Below are positions 24,543-34,600 of a DNA stretch of 52,812 bases, one piece after another. The stretch is from Candidatus Cryptobacteroides excrementipullorum (lineage in GTDB: Bacteria; Bacteroidota; Bacteroidia; Bacteroidales; UBA932). The notes under the pieces were generated by a model, which was not told the DNA's origin, made no database searches, and was given only the letters and a program-made list of their open reading frames with translations. Each line of letters starts with the position of its first letter. Within the stretch, counting starts at the first letter, position 1. The DNA is taken from positions 1 to 52,812 of the forward strand of contig JADILZ010000073.1 of the NCBI GenBank assembly GCA_017695065.1. Reading direction: 5' to 3'. Made by a program: the position numbers and the translations under genes.

Positions 24543-26090
24543 ATGGCAAATCCGTTGAAACAGTTGGCGGGGGAGACCGCCATTTATGGGCTCAGTACGA
24601 TACTTGCGCGTATCGTGAATTTCCTGTTTGTGCCGTTCTATACGAGGCTCCTTACCACGGAAAGTTACGGCGTCGTGACAGAATTCATGGCCTATATAGC
24701 TGTCCTGCAGGTGGTTCTCGTGCTCGGCCTGGAGACGGGATGTTTCCGTTTCGCCAACAAGGAAGGTGAGGACCCTCACTCGGTCTATTCCACGGCCATG
24801 ACCGCCGTTTTCGGGATAAATGCAGCCTTCCTCGCCGCCATGATAGCGTTCTGCGGCCCGATTGCCTCCGCTCTCGGCTATGCCGGATATGAGAACTGCA
24901 TAATATATCTTGGGGGGATATTGTTCCTGGACTGCATCACGGCCATACTTTTTGCCAGGTTGAGGCAGGAACACAAGGCTCTCAGGTTCGCGGTGATAAA
25001 GACTGTCAAGATACTTACGGAGACGGCTTCCAACCTGGTTCTGTTCTTCTGGTTCCCGTCATACTGCGCACGGGCGGCTTCAGCTCTCGGCAAGAGTGTC
25101 GCGGAGCTTTCTTCCGCAGATGTCTGGCTTCTTGACCTGGTGTCCGCCACGCCTGATTTCGGGTATGTCATTTTCTCCATCCTGGTGAGCTGTGTGGTTT
25201 GCGCCCTGATCTTTGTCCCGGATTTCATAAGGTTCGCGTTCTCGTTTGACCGCAGGCTCCTGCACCGGATGCTTGCGTACTCACTTCCCCTGATGGTGGC
25301 TTCTCTCCCCGGGGTGGCGAACGACTTCCTGGACAGGTTCCTGTTCAGGTATTTCGACACAGGTGCCGAGAACTGGAGGTCGAGCCTGGGGATTTTCCAG
25401 GCTGCGGTGAAGCTGTCGGTGATAATGTCGCTTTTTATCCAGATGTTCCGGTTCGCGGCAGAGCCATTCTTCTTCCAGAGGGCAGCAGAAAAGGATGTAA
25501 AGGTCCTCTATGCCAGGGTCATGGAATATTTCACCGCTTTCTGCGGGCTCATATTTCTCGGAGTCATACTGTATATCGACCCCATTTCACTTATTCTCGG
25601 CCGTGATTTCCGTGCCGGTATCGGGGTGGTGCCGATAATGCTCCTTTCCTATATCCTTCTGGGGATGCATTTCAACGTATCTATGTGGTACAAGCTCTCA
25701 GGCAAGACAGGATATGCCGTTTATATCACTCTTGCAGGGCTTGCCGTCACTGCCCTGATCAACATCCTGTTCATGCCTGCATACTCTTACTGGGCATCGG
25801 CATTCGGGCATCTTGCAAGCTATGTGGTCATGCTCTTCCTCAACGTATGGCTCGGCCGGAAGTTCTATCCTATCCCTTACAGATGGGGCAGGATTTTCCT
25901 GTCATTCCTTTTCATGGGCCTGGTCTATGGTGTCTCCATGCTTCTGGACAGGGTCATGTTCCCGTATGATCCGGGTGCAGGTCCTTCAGGGCTGTCAGGC
26001 AGCATGCTTGCCGTGAAACTTATCCTCCACACAGTCCTTATAATTTTCTATGCCTTCATCTCATGGGCGGTGCTGAGACGCAGGTCATAA
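24543..26090 (+). CDS. Polysaccharide/oligosaccharide flippase (MATE-like, Wzx type)
   Basis: 515 residues with about 12-14 membrane helices. The N-terminus (LAGETAIYGLSTILARIVNFLFVPFYTRLL) is typical of Wzx/RfbX lipid-linked oligosaccharide flippases. It should move lipid-linked sugar units across the inner membrane. It is not in a glycan synthesis cluster, so the substrate is unknown. Its neighbours are a cyclophilin gene on the other strand and the SusC gene downstream. Confidence 0.88.
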   Translation: MANPLKQLAGETAIYGLSTILARIVNFLFVPFYTRLLTTESYGVVTEFMAYIAVLQVVLVLGLETGCFRFANKEGEDPHSVYSTAMTAVFGINAAFLAAMIAFCGPIASALGYAGYENCIIYLGGILFLDCITAILFARLRQEHKALRFAVIKTVKILTETASNLVLFFWFPSYCARAASALGKSVAELSSADVWLLDLVSATPDFGYVIFSILVSCVVCALIFVPDFIRFAFSFDRRLLHRMLAYSLPLMVASLPGVANDFLDRFLFRYFDTGAENWRSSLGIFQAAVKLSVIMSLFIQMFRFAAEPFFFQRAAEKDVKVLYARVMEYFTAFCGLIFLGVILYIDPISLILGRDFRAGIGVVPIMLLSYILLGMHFNVSMWYKLSGKTGYAVYITLAGLAVTALINILFMPAYSYWASAFGHLASYVVMLFLNVWLGRKFYPIPYRWGRIFLSFLFMGLVYGVSMLLDRVMFPYDPGAGPSGLSGSMLAVKLILHTVLIIFYAFISWAVLRRRS

Positions 26091-26155
26091 AAGTTTCGTT
26101 ATAGTCGTAAAGTAAATATGTGCATACATTTGCAATTTTTAAATAAAACTAAAAT

Positions 26156-26189
26156 TTTGTTAAAGAATTGTAAATAATACGTATATTTG
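26156..26189 (+). promoter_or_regulatory. Promoter of the SusC/SusD operon
   Basis: TTTG (26156-26159) and TATATTTG (26182-26189) separated by 22 bases, three more than the consensus spacing. The -7 box is exact. It lies 47 bases before the SusC start in an A/T-rich gap. A second TACATTTG at 26125-26132 lacks a -33 partner. Confidence 0.55.
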
Positions 26190-26236
26190 CATCCGGAAAA
26201 TTATAACCACTTTAAGTATAACTAAAATATTCGATT

Positions 26237-29200
26237 ATGATTAAAACGATCAAGTCTTCGATCGTTGTAAGTTGCCTGGCGTTTTTCGCAACGGCTCTTG
26301 TCAACGTATCGATGCCTTTCGGTGCCTTTGCCCAGAACCAGGGGGGGGCAGTAAGTGGCGTAGTAACAGATGCCATAGGACCGGTCGCTGGCGCGGCGGT
26401 CTTTGTAAAGGACGGGTCGAACGGTGTAACGACCGATCTTGACGGTGCATATACGCTGTCGGACCTGAATCTTAATGATGTCATAGTCGTATCCCTTCTC
26501 GGATACGAGTCCCAGGAAGTCGTCTATACTGGGCAGAGCACCCTTGATTTTCTTCTCAGAGAGGAATCCACTCTCCTAGAGGGTGTCGTTGTGACAGCCA
26601 TGGGTATCGAGCGTCAGGAAGAATCCCTGACATACGCTGCAGAGACTGTCGGCGGCGATGATGTCAACGACATCAAGAGTGTCAATATGATCAACTCCCT
26701 GCAGGGCAAGTCCGCAGGTCTGGTCATCACTCCTAACTCCACCGGAGCCGGCGGATCGTCCAAGATCCTGTTCCGAGGCAGCAAGTCCATCAGCGGAAGC
26801 AACCAGCCTCTCATCGTCATCGACGGTGTCCCTGTGATGAACAGCATCACCACAGCCCAGGTCGCTTCGAACTATGGCGGTGAACGAGACGGAGGTGACG
26901 TGATGTCCACCATCAACCCGGATGACATCAAGTCCATCTCCCTGTTGAAAGGAGCATCCGCAGCGGCCCTTTACGGTGCTGTCGCAGCCAACGGTGCCAT
27001 CATGATCACCACCAAGTCGGCGCAGTCCGGCAAGGTGAACGTGAATTTCTCCAGCAACACTACTGTGGAGACTCCGCTTTCGCTTCCTAAGTTCCAGAAT
27101 TCTTACGGTGTGTCTGACAACGGCACATACAGCTGGGGCGAGAAACTTTCTTCCCCTGCCCAGAATTATGTGAAGGATTTCTACCGCACAGGTGTCACGA
27201 CCAACAACTCCGTAGCCGTGTCAGGCGGAAGCGAGAACTTCGGCGCCTATTTCTCTTATGGCAATGTGTATTCACAGGGTATAACTCCTGAGAACGACTA
27301 CATGAGCCATAACCTCAATGCCAAGGTGAATTTCACTGTCCTCAAGAAAGTGCATCTTGACTTCAATGCAAAATATACAAACCAGCACATTGAAAACCAG
27401 GCTGCTTCCGGCTTCCTTTTCAATCCTCTTCCGGGTGCCTACCTGTTCCCGAGAGGCGAGGACTGGAACTACTACAAGAACAATTACGAGGTGTATGACG
27501 CTTCCAGGGGTATCAATGTCCACAACTGGACTAACACCGCCATGGAGCAGTTCGAGAATCCTTACTGGGTACTCAACCGCGAAAAGCCTGTAGTGGACCG
27601 CAACCGCTATACTTTCGGCGGTTCCATCAGGTATGACATCATCGACGGGCTTTATATACAGGGCCGTCTGACATACGAAAGGGGAGAGGAGCGCTTCAGG
27701 CATAACCTCTATGCTTCCAGTGTGGCAAACCGTTACAGCATGGGCCGTATAAAGGACAACCGCTATTTCAGCAGCCAGATGTACGGCGATGTGATAATCA
27801 GCTACAACCACACATGGAACGACACATATTCCCTCACCGTGACAGCCGGTTCAAGCTTCACACATACCAAGACATCCCATGTGGATCTCTGGGGAGAAGG
27901 TTCGGCTTTCACCGGTCCGGGTTCAGGAAACATCTACTATCCTAACATCTTCACTCCGAACAACTACTACGGGAACCTTTCCATTGTGGATGATTCAGAC
28001 AACTGGGAGACGGAAAAGAGACTCAATGCCGTGTTCGGTACTGCCCAGTTCGGATTCAAGGACGGACTGTTCATCGATGTGACGGCACGTAACGACTGGT
28101 CTTCTTCTCTCGCTTTCACTGACGACATATCATTCTTCTATCCTTCAGTGGGTGCCAGCCTCCTTCTCGACAGATTCGTTGACATGGGAGAGAATGTCGA
28201 TCTCCTCAAGTTCAGGGGAAGCTACTCTATCGTGGGTAACGATGTTCCGGTGTTCATGTCCAACCTCCTCTACAGCCTCGGTTCCCAGGGCGTCCTCACG
28301 GCTCCGGACAAGGCTCCGTTCAGGACTCTCAAGCCTGAGATGACACATTCCGTCGAGGCAGGTTTCGACGGTACCTTCTTCAATGACAGGTTCAATATCT
28401 CTGCAACCTGGTACAAGACCAACACCAAGAACCAGTTCTTCTCAGTGGCTGCCCCTTATGAGTCAGGCCTCAGGAACAGGTACGTGAATGCCGGTGACGT
28501 GCAGAACCAGGGATTCGAGTTCTCGGCGAGCTGGTACGAGCCGTTCACTCCGGACTTCAGCTGGGAGACCGGCCTTAACCTGTCTTTCAATGACAATGTC
28601 ATCAAAGAACTTGTTGATGACCTCCCTAATGGTTTGACCCTTACTGATTTCGGAGGAGCCAAGGTTATTCTCAACGAAGGTGGCTCATACGGTGACCTCT
28701 ATGTCCGCCATATCATGAGGGACGAAAACGGAAGACCTCTTAAGGATGAGGCTACCGGAAACCCTATCCTCAGCGGAGACGATGATTTCACTTATGCTGG
28801 AAACATGACTTCAAAATGGAATGCCGGATGGACCAATACGTTCCGTTACAAGAACTTCACCCTCTCCTTCCTTATTGACGCAAGGTTCGGAGGAAAGGTG
28901 CTCTCCATGACAGAGGCCGCACTTGACGGCTGGGGCGTTTCAGAAAGGACAGCTGCTGCACGCGATGCCGGCCAGGTCGTAGTGGACGGTGTGTCATTCG
29001 AGCCTCGTGCATGGTATGAGACAGTCGGACTTTCCAACTATAACTCCCAGTACGCCAACGAGTTCTATGTTTACAGCGCCACTAATGTCCGTCTTCGTGA
29101 ACTCAGCATCGGATATACTTTCCGTGATGTATTCGGCGCAGGCAAGAACATCACTGCATCTTTGATCGGACGTAACCTGTTCTTCTTCTACAAGGATGCC

Positions 29201-29311
29201 CCTATGGATCCGGATGTATCTGCAGGTACGGGCAACGGTGTACAGGGTGTGGATATGTTCGCCCTTCCTACTACCCGCAGTTTCGGTCTGAATTTGAAAC
29301 TTAATTTCTAA
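26237..29311 (+). CDS. SusC/RagA-family TonB-linked outer membrane transporter
   Basis: 1024 residues. Signal peptide (about 1-32), then a carboxypeptidase-like regulatory domain (GVVTDAIGPVAGAAVFVKD to LDFLLRE, about 40-112), the TonB box/plug region starting near LLEGVVVTAMG, the SusC signature SLQGKSAGL and LIVIDGVPV, and a long 22-strand barrel ending FGLNLKLNF. It imports an oligosaccharide or peptide ligand with the SusD partner encoded 11 bases downstream. No glycoside hydrolase gene or regulator is next to it, so the ligand is unknown. Confidence 0.95.
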   Translation: MIKTIKSSIVVSCLAFFATALVNVSMPFGAFAQNQGGAVSGVVTDAIGPVAGAAVFVKDGSNGVTTDLDGAYTLSDLNLNDVIVVSLLGYESQEVVYTGQSTLDFLLREESTLLEGVVVTAMGIERQEESLTYAAETVGGDDVNDIKSVNMINSLQGKSAGLVITPNSTGAGGSSKILFRGSKSISGSNQPLIVIDGVPVMNSITTAQVASNYGGERDGGDVMSTINPDDIKSISLLKGASAAALYGAVAANGAIMITTKSAQSGKVNVNFSSNTTVETPLSLPKFQNSYGVSDNGTYSWGEKLSSPAQNYVKDFYRTGVTTNNSVAVSGGSENFGAYFSYGNVYSQGITPENDYMSHNLNAKVNFTVLKKVHLDFNAKYTNQHIENQAASGFLFNPLPGAYLFPRGEDWNYYKNNYEVYDASRGINVHNWTNTAMEQFENPYWVLNREKPVVDRNRYTFGGSIRYDIIDGLYIQGRLTYERGEERFRHNLYASSVANRYSMGRIKDNRYFSSQMYGDVIISYNHTWNDTYSLTVTAGSSFTHTKTSHVDLWGEGSAFTGPGSGNIYYPNIFTPNNYYGNLSIVDDSDNWETEKRLNAVFGTAQFGFKDGLFIDVTARNDWSSSLAFTDDISFFYPSVGASLLLDRFVDMGENVDLLKFRGSYSIVGNDVPVFMSNLLYSLGSQGVLTAPDKAPFRTLKPEMTHSVEAGFDGTFFNDRFNISATWYKTNTKNQFFSVAAPYESGLRNRYVNAGDVQNQGFEFSASWYEPFTPDFSWETGLNLSFNDNVIKELVDDLPNGLTLTDFGGAKVILNEGGSYGDLYVRHIMRDENGRPLKDEATGNPILSGDDDFTYAGNMTSKWNAGWTNTFRYKNFTLSFLIDARFGGKVLSMTEAALDGWGVSERTAAARDAGQVVVDGVSFEPRAWYETVGLSNYNSQYANEFYVYSATNVRLRELSIGYTFRDVFGAGKNITASLIGRNLFFFYKDAPMDPDVSAGTGNGVQGVDMFALPTTRSFGLNLKLNF

Positions 29312-29322
29312 AATCTACAGCA

Positions 29323-31002
29323 ATGGAAAAAATCACAAAATACATATCGGCTGCAGTTCTCGGTCTTGGCGTGCTCGTTTCATGCACTGACAAGTTCGAG
29401 GAGATGAACACGAGCAACATACAGGTGGATCCTTCCACTCTTCCGCTCTCCGCACAGTGTGCAGAGCCGATGAACTACTGCTATGCTCCGCAGCAGAACA
29501 TGTTCCAGTTCTGGACAAACCTTACAGTTGACCTCTACAGCGGTTACTTCATGACCCCGAACGGGAACTTCACCAACGGCGACATGGGGGAAAACCGTGG
29601 CCACAGCGGCGGAATGTACGAGAACTACTACCTTCACATATTCAACAATACTCGAAGGCTCATCTCCACATTCGAGGAGCGCGGACAGCTGGGTCTGGCA
29701 GGTGTCATGAGAGTGGTCCAGGCATTCGGAACAATGATGACTACAGACGTGTACGGACCTCTCGCATACAGTTCAATCCTTTCAGGCGAGTATGAGTCAT
29801 ACTATCCTTTTGACAGTCAGCAGCAGATTTACTGCCAGATGATAGACGACCTGGAGAAAGCCGGGACCGATATAGCGGCAATGACAGACACAGAGGCTGC
29901 GGAACTTGTGACATTCGACAGCTGGTGCGGGGGAGACCCTCAGCTCTGGGTGAAGGTAGTCAATACAATGAAGCTCCGTGTCGCACTCCGTCTGTCAAAA
30001 CGCGAAAGCGAGATGAATGCCGCAGGATATGACCTCAAGGCTTTGGCTACCGAGGCCGCACCGAACACACTTGCCAACGGAGGCAGGGATATACTCATCG
30101 ACAAGAGCCTTGAAAACGAGATGTGGCTCATGTTCAACTGGGGAGACTGCGGATTCAATGCCAACCTTGTGACTCTCATGTCCGGGATGAAAGACCCGCG
30201 GCAGCCTCTGTTCATGACCAGGAACAACGGTGACATAACCGATCTCAACGGTGATGTCGTGATGACTAAGGGGACAGACTATGTCGGTATCCGTTTTGCA
30301 AGCGGACTTCCTGGCAAACCTAACAGCTGGGGCAATTTCTCATACTGGCCGGATCCGGACAACACCAAGGGTATCTATGCAGCTCCACTTCCTATCTTCA
30401 GGCAGGCAGAGTCCTATTTCCTTCTTGCCGAGGCCAAACTCCGCTGGGACATCGGCTCTGAATCCATCCAGAATCTGTATGAGAACGGAATACGTTGCTC
30501 TATGGAAAATGAACTTGCCTACAAAGGGGAATATGTGGACATGACAACATATCCTGCAGGGGCTGTGGATGCTTATATCAACGGTACAACTACTCAGATA
30601 GATTTCGTTGACCCTGTGGATCCGAGACTCAGTACCCCTGCCGTGAACACGCTGTGTGTCAAATGGGATGACGCCGCTTCCAATGAGGATAAGCTCGCGA
30701 GGATCATCACCCAGAAGTATTTTGCCCTGTTCCCTCTTTCTACAGAGGCATGGGCCGAGTACAGAAGGACAGGTTACCCTAAGCAGTTCCCTCCTTATGT
30801 GAACGAGAGTCTCGGGGCAGTGTCGAGTGAAGAAGGCGTACGCCGCCAGCTTTACAGCAGCAATGCGTATGACACCAATGCCCAGGGTGTTGAAGGTGGT
30901 ATCCAGCTTCTCAACCAGGAGAATTCAAGCCAGAGCGGACATACAGGCGATACAGGCGGTACCCGTGTATGGTGGGACAACGCAGCCAAGGGCAATTTCT
31001 GA
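29323..31002 (+). CDS. SusD/RagB-like ligand-binding lipoprotein
   Basis: 559 residues. Lipoprotein signal with Cys at about 21 (VSC), then FEEMNTSNIQVDPSTLP, typical of the second SusD subgroup, helical TPR-like segments (LRVALRLSKRESEM), a YFLLAEAKLRW segment and a C-terminal WAEYRRTGYPKQFPP block. It caps the SusC barrel at the cell surface and delivers ligand. Last gene of the pair, followed by a strong terminator. Confidence 0.93.
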   Translation: MEKITKYISAAVLGLGVLVSCTDKFEEMNTSNIQVDPSTLPLSAQCAEPMNYCYAPQQNMFQFWTNLTVDLYSGYFMTPNGNFTNGDMGENRGHSGGMYENYYLHIFNNTRRLISTFEERGQLGLAGVMRVVQAFGTMMTTDVYGPLAYSSILSGEYESYYPFDSQQQIYCQMIDDLEKAGTDIAAMTDTEAAELVTFDSWCGGDPQLWVKVVNTMKLRVALRLSKRESEMNAAGYDLKALATEAAPNTLANGGRDILIDKSLENEMWLMFNWGDCGFNANLVTLMSGMKDPRQPLFMTRNNGDITDLNGDVVMTKGTDYVGIRFASGLPGKPNSWGNFSYWPDPDNTKGIYAAPLPIFRQAESYFLLAEAKLRWDIGSESIQNLYENGIRCSMENELAYKGEYVDMTTYPAGAVDAYINGTTTQIDFVDPVDPRLSTPAVNTLCVKWDDAASNEDKLARIITQKYFALFPLSTEAWAEYRRTGYPKQFPPYVNESLGAVSSEEGVRRQLYSSNAYDTNAQGVEGGIQLLNQENSSQSGHTGDTGGTRVWWDNAAKGNF

Positions 31003-31049
31003 TATCATTGCTTGAGAACGTTTCCTGTCAAAAGGGAACGGTAAAAATA

Positions 31050-31090
31050 AATCGGGCTGTGCAGAATGAATGTTTCTGCACAGCCCGATT
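31050..31090. terminator. Bidirectional terminator, perfect 17-bp stem
   Basis: AATCGGGCTGTGCAGAA (31050-31066) and its exact reverse complement (31074-31090), loop of 7. A/T-rich flanks on both sides serve the SusD gene and the convergent redoxin gene (stop at 31125). Confidence 0.85.
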
Positions 31091-31124
31091 AAATTATTGC
31101 ACACCGTTGCTCCCGGCTTGCAAA

Positions 31125-33002
31125 TTATCTTATGAGCCCTTTCAGGGTGTCTGTCATCAGGTCGTGGTCGCGGAAATCGTTGCGAAGAGAGTAACTGCCG
31201 TCTTTCTGCACCAGTACGTATGACGGTATGCCGTCTATATCGAACTTGTCGCACAGATATTTCCACTGCTCCGGACCGAGCCGGTAGTGAAGGCCTTTTA
31301 TGTCAGGGATCATTGTCTTGTACTTGACAAGAGGCGAGGTCTCGTTAGCGATGTATATCCATACCAGGTCGTTGCTCTTGAGTTCGGTGTCTTTCAGCGG
31401 CTCGTTGGCCTTGAGTGCTGCACGGCACGGGGCACACCAGGTGTTCCAGAAATCGACGAGGACCACCTTGCCTTTATGCCTGGCGATGATGGCATCGAAA
31501 AGCTTTTCTACAGGCACTTCAGGAGTCTGCTGGATGACTGCCTTGCCTTCGAGTGCCTCAAGCGCCGCTACCGTATTGGCCTGTATTGCTTTCAGTGCTT
31601 CAGTGAAGAACGGTGTCTCTATCCCTTCAAGGTCTTTTTCTGTAAGTGTGCCTGCCGTTGCAGCCTGTACTTTCTGTATGGCTTTCCTCAGGTCAGGGAC
31701 CAGTCCTTTTTCTATCCCGGCTATGGCCGGCCAGTCTATGCTTTCGTCTGTCAGAGCATCCACATAATCTGCCATATTGGTCCCCATCAGGAGTCCGGGG
31801 TCATTTATGTCTATCAGGCTGCAGATGACCTTATAGTCCTGCTCTTTCATCTTGTCTATCCCTGGAACAGGGGTGGTGAAATCCCATAAGTTGTTGATTG
31901 CCCTATAGTTGTGCTCGCGGAAAAAGTCCCCTTCAGCGAAAGCGATGAAAGCCTCCTGCTTGAGTGATATCTGCAGCAGCTCTTTCTGCATGGCGGACAA
32001 TCCGCTTGTGGCTATACTGTCGGAAAGTGCCTTGTATCTTGCCAGGACATGCTCTGTGTATTGCCCTGCGGACATCTTGCAGTCTGCGAAATGTCCGGTG
32101 TAAAGGTTCATTGTGAACAGGCCTCCCCGGCTGTTTGAGAAGTAGGAGAGGTCTCCCAGGCTGCCGGACGAATATATTTTGTCCAAAGCGGGGACAGATG
32201 GCTCTTCCTCTTTACCGTAGTTTCGCTGGGCGACCAGATACCATCCTGTCAGCCTCATGTCGAAATACAGGTCAGTCTCTTCTCCCGGGGCGAGCCATGC
32301 AACGCCTCCGGTCTGTCCTGGGGACACAAGTGCAATTGCGGGGCCGTACTGCCAGAACTTGAATTCCGCCGTCCCTGTCTCCGGATCTACAGGCGCTGTA
32401 TATGGCTGCTGTCCTTCAAGGAGCGTATTTACGTACAGGTTAACCTCCTTGGCCAGTTCCGGCCTGTAGCTGAGCAGATGCACTTTCACCTTTGTCTCCC
32501 CGCTCTTGAATACCGGGTCCGGCACGGCGGCGTTCCCGTCGTGGGAAAGCAGTTCCGCAGGCACTCCGGAAACCTTGTCGTACTCTGTCTTGCCTGTGAG
32601 GTCTATCCCGAAAAGTTTGAAGCAGCTCTCGCAGTCGGACTCGATGAAATCTATCGACTTGGTTTTCGGAGGTATTGGCTCGAAAATCAGCTCGAACGAG
32701 GCTTCCCCGGAGTCAGGCATCCAGAAAAGAGAGTCGGCCTGTATGCCCTCTGTCCCGGTCAAGGAGTACTTCTTCCCGTCTGCCATGATGTAGGAGTCTG
32801 ACGAGATCTGGATCCAGTAATGCGGGATGAACCTGGCGTCGGCGTGCAGGACCGTGGCGGAGTCAGTTATCTCCACACGGGAGATGTCGATAGTGGTGGT
32901 GTTGGATGTGTCGATCAGTGGATTCTCCACCACTCTTTCTTTCGGGGAGCATGCCACCATGACAAGCGGCAGGGCCGCAGCAATGATCAGTCCGGTTTTC
33001 AT
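31125..33002 (-). CDS. TlpA-like thioredoxin-fold lipoprotein with long N-terminal domain
   Basis: 625 residues. Lipoprotein signal (VMVACS, Cys18), an unrecognised N-terminal region of about 460 residues with beta-rich and helical parts, and a C-terminal thioredoxin domain: GKVVLVDFWNTWCAPCR with CxxC at 523-526 and the cis-Pro in DGIPSYVLV. It likely reduces or isomerises disulfides at the envelope. A TATATTTG box on the minus strand at 33065-33072 provides a promoter just inside the end of the PspC gap. It converges on the SusD gene. Confidence 0.85.
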   Translation of the reverse strand: MKTGLIIAAALPLVMVACSPKERVVENPLIDTSNTTTIDISRVEITDSATVLHADARFIPHYWIQISSDSYIMADGKKYSLTGTEGIQADSLFWMPDSGEASFELIFEPIPPKTKSIDFIESDCESCFKLFGIDLTGKTEYDKVSGVPAELLSHDGNAAVPDPVFKSGETKVKVHLLSYRPELAKEVNLYVNTLLEGQQPYTAPVDPETGTAEFKFWQYGPAIALVSPGQTGGVAWLAPGEETDLYFDMRLTGWYLVAQRNYGKEEEPSVPALDKIYSSGSLGDLSYFSNSRGGLFTMNLYTGHFADCKMSAGQYTEHVLARYKALSDSIATSGLSAMQKELLQISLKQEAFIAFAEGDFFREHNYRAINNLWDFTTPVPGIDKMKEQDYKVICSLIDINDPGLLMGTNMADYVDALTDESIDWPAIAGIEKGLVPDLRKAIQKVQAATAGTLTEKDLEGIETPFFTEALKAIQANTVAALEALEGKAVIQQTPEVPVEKLFDAIIARHKGKVVLVDFWNTWCAPCRAALKANEPLKDTELKSNDLVWIYIANETSPLVKYKTMIPDIKGLHYRLGPEQWKYLCDKFDIDGIPSYVLVQKDGSYSLRNDFRDHDLMTDTLKGLIR

Positions 33003-33080
33003 ATCTGTAATAATGTTGTTTTAAGTCAGTGCTTACATTCCCCTTAAGGGTACCTGACATTATGCAAATATAGTGGTATT

Positions 33081-34193
33081 TTATAATAATGTCCCTATAA
33101 TCAGCATCCTGCGTATAATCCATACTGTCATTACCAACAAGGACACTATCCAAAGGATGAAGATAATGGTGCCCGGACGCCAGCGCGGGGCCTTGAGGTT
33201 GAATGTCAGGAGCACGCCGTTGTATATGAGCCATATTCCTGACAGTCCTATTACAGCTATGGCTATCCACCAGAATTCTTCTCTCGTGATAAGTTGTGAC
33301 ATCAGGAAGGCTCCGTCGCTGTAGTATCCGTTGTAGTATCCTATGTGGCCGAGGTCCATCTCCTTTTCTATGATACTCCTGACCAGGTCATACGTAGTGC
33401 ATCCTATCAGGTTTGCCACTCCTGCCGCTATGAGGATGATTCCTATGATCATGCTGATCACCCTGCCGGCAGAGTGAAGAGCAGGAGCGGAACGGACCTC
33501 GCTGATAGTCTCTCTCAGCGGCCTGTTCTCGAATTTCTCCCGGAACTGCCTAAGCTCTATGGGTTTCCCTGTCATGCTGCATTTCTGCTCCACGGTCTTT
33601 GCCGCGGGGATGATAATCCAGAGAAGTACATAGGCGATGAAGCTGAAGAACGCTGAAGTGAGCAGTGCCCCTTCGAAATTGTATCTCCATCCGAAACTTA
33701 TGATCAGCGACACACCTATTACAATGCATACCGCAATCAGGCGCGGGATTACAGGGTCGGATATGTTGAAATACGAGGCGATGCCGCTGCAGACTCCGCC
33801 CAGTACCCTGTTGTCGATGTCCCTGTACAGCCGCTTGCCCGGTATTTCCTGGGTGTTGCCCTGGCCTGCCTGGCTCTTGTCTTTTCCGCCCGGGCCCTCC
33901 CGGCCTGACTGGTCCCGTTCTTCAATCTTTTCCTCGTCAGCAAGTTCGGCAGGTGTCCCTATCCGCTGGATTACGAAATCCACCATGGCGTAGTCCACTA
34001 TGCCGTCCTTGCCTCCTTTCTCGATGAGTATCTCGGCTATTCGCTGTTCGATGTCGCTCTGGATCTCGGTGGCGTAGCTGTTGTCATGGTATGTGGTGCG
34101 TATGTCCTCTATGTAACCGTTGAGCCTCTCGTATGCATCTCTTTCCAGTGTGAAGGAATAGCCTCCTATACTGACTCTCTCTGTCTGTTTCAT
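33081..34193 (-). CDS. PspC-domain membrane protein (long)
   Basis: 370 residues. N-terminal cytoplasmic segment beginning RVSIGGYSFTLERDAYERL, an acidic/Gly-rich linker (about 90-120), a PspC domain (RLYRDIDNRVLGGVCSGIASYFNI, about 122-200) with two helices, and further C-terminal helices. PspC proteins belong to envelope-stress responses. Its N-terminal and PspC parts are similar to the shorter gene at 34601-35170, so the two are paralogues separated by a PadR regulator gene. Confidence 0.85.
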   Translation of the reverse strand: MKQTERVSIGGYSFTLERDAYERLNGYIEDIRTTYHDNSYATEIQSDIEQRIAEILIEKGGKDGIVDYAMVDFVIQRIGTPAELADEEKIEERDQSGREGPGGKDKSQAGQGNTQEIPGKRLYRDIDNRVLGGVCSGIASYFNISDPVIPRLIAVCIVIGVSLIISFGWRYNFEGALLTSAFFSFIAYVLLWIIIPAAKTVEQKCSMTGKPIELRQFREKFENRPLRETISEVRSAPALHSAGRVISMIIGIILIAAGVANLIGCTTYDLVRSIIEKEMDLGHIGYYNGYYSDGAFLMSQLITREEFWWIAIAVIGLSGIWLIYNGVLLTFNLKAPRWRPGTIIFILWIVSLLVMTVWIIRRMLIIGTLL

Positions 34194-34212
34194 TGTATTT
34201 GAGATTTAGGTT

Positions 34213-34590
34213 CTATATATTTTCTATGCATGTTCCTGCAGCAGGAAGCAGAGATGAGTTGCGTATCGAATCTATGGATTTCACCAGTTCCTGCCACGTG
34301 GAATCCAGCTCGGCAAGCTGTTCCCTGCCCTTGTCCGTAATCATATAGTATTTGCGTGGCGGTCCCTGAGGCGACTCCTCCCAGCGGTATGTAAGAAGGC
34401 CGAGGTTCTTCAGCCTGATGAGAAGAGGGTAGAGGGTGCCTTCCACTACTATAATATCCACGTCCTTGAGTTTCTGTATTATAGACGATGCGTAGTCGTC
34501 GGAGCAGCGCAGAACCAGCAGTATGCTGTATTCCAGCACACCACGGCGCATCTGCGTACGGCTGTTTTCTACTATTGTGTTGGTCTCCAT
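34213..34590 (-). CDS. PadR-family transcriptional regulator
   Basis: 125 residues: MRRGVLEYSILLVL, then KDVDIIVVEGTLYPLLIRLKNLG (winged helix) and GPPRKYYMITDKG (wing), as in PadR repressors, with a short dimerisation helix. It lies between two PspC genes (10 bases after the first, 19 before the second), so it should control this stress operon; the palindromes at 35202-35296 are candidate sites. Confidence 0.9.
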   Translation of the reverse strand: METNTIVENSRTQMRRGVLEYSILLVLRCSDDYASSIIQKLKDVDIIVVEGTLYPLLIRLKNLGLLTYRWEESPQGPPRKYYMITDKGREQLAELDSTWQELVKSIDSIRNSSLLPAAGTCIENI

Positions 34591-34600
34591 GTCTCTCTCC

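Noticed and set aside
24381..24974. Upstream extension of the cyclophilin reading frame to 425 residues
   Set aside because: A clear lipoprotein signal starts at 24380, and the upstream part overlaps the flippase promoter and gene start on the other strand.
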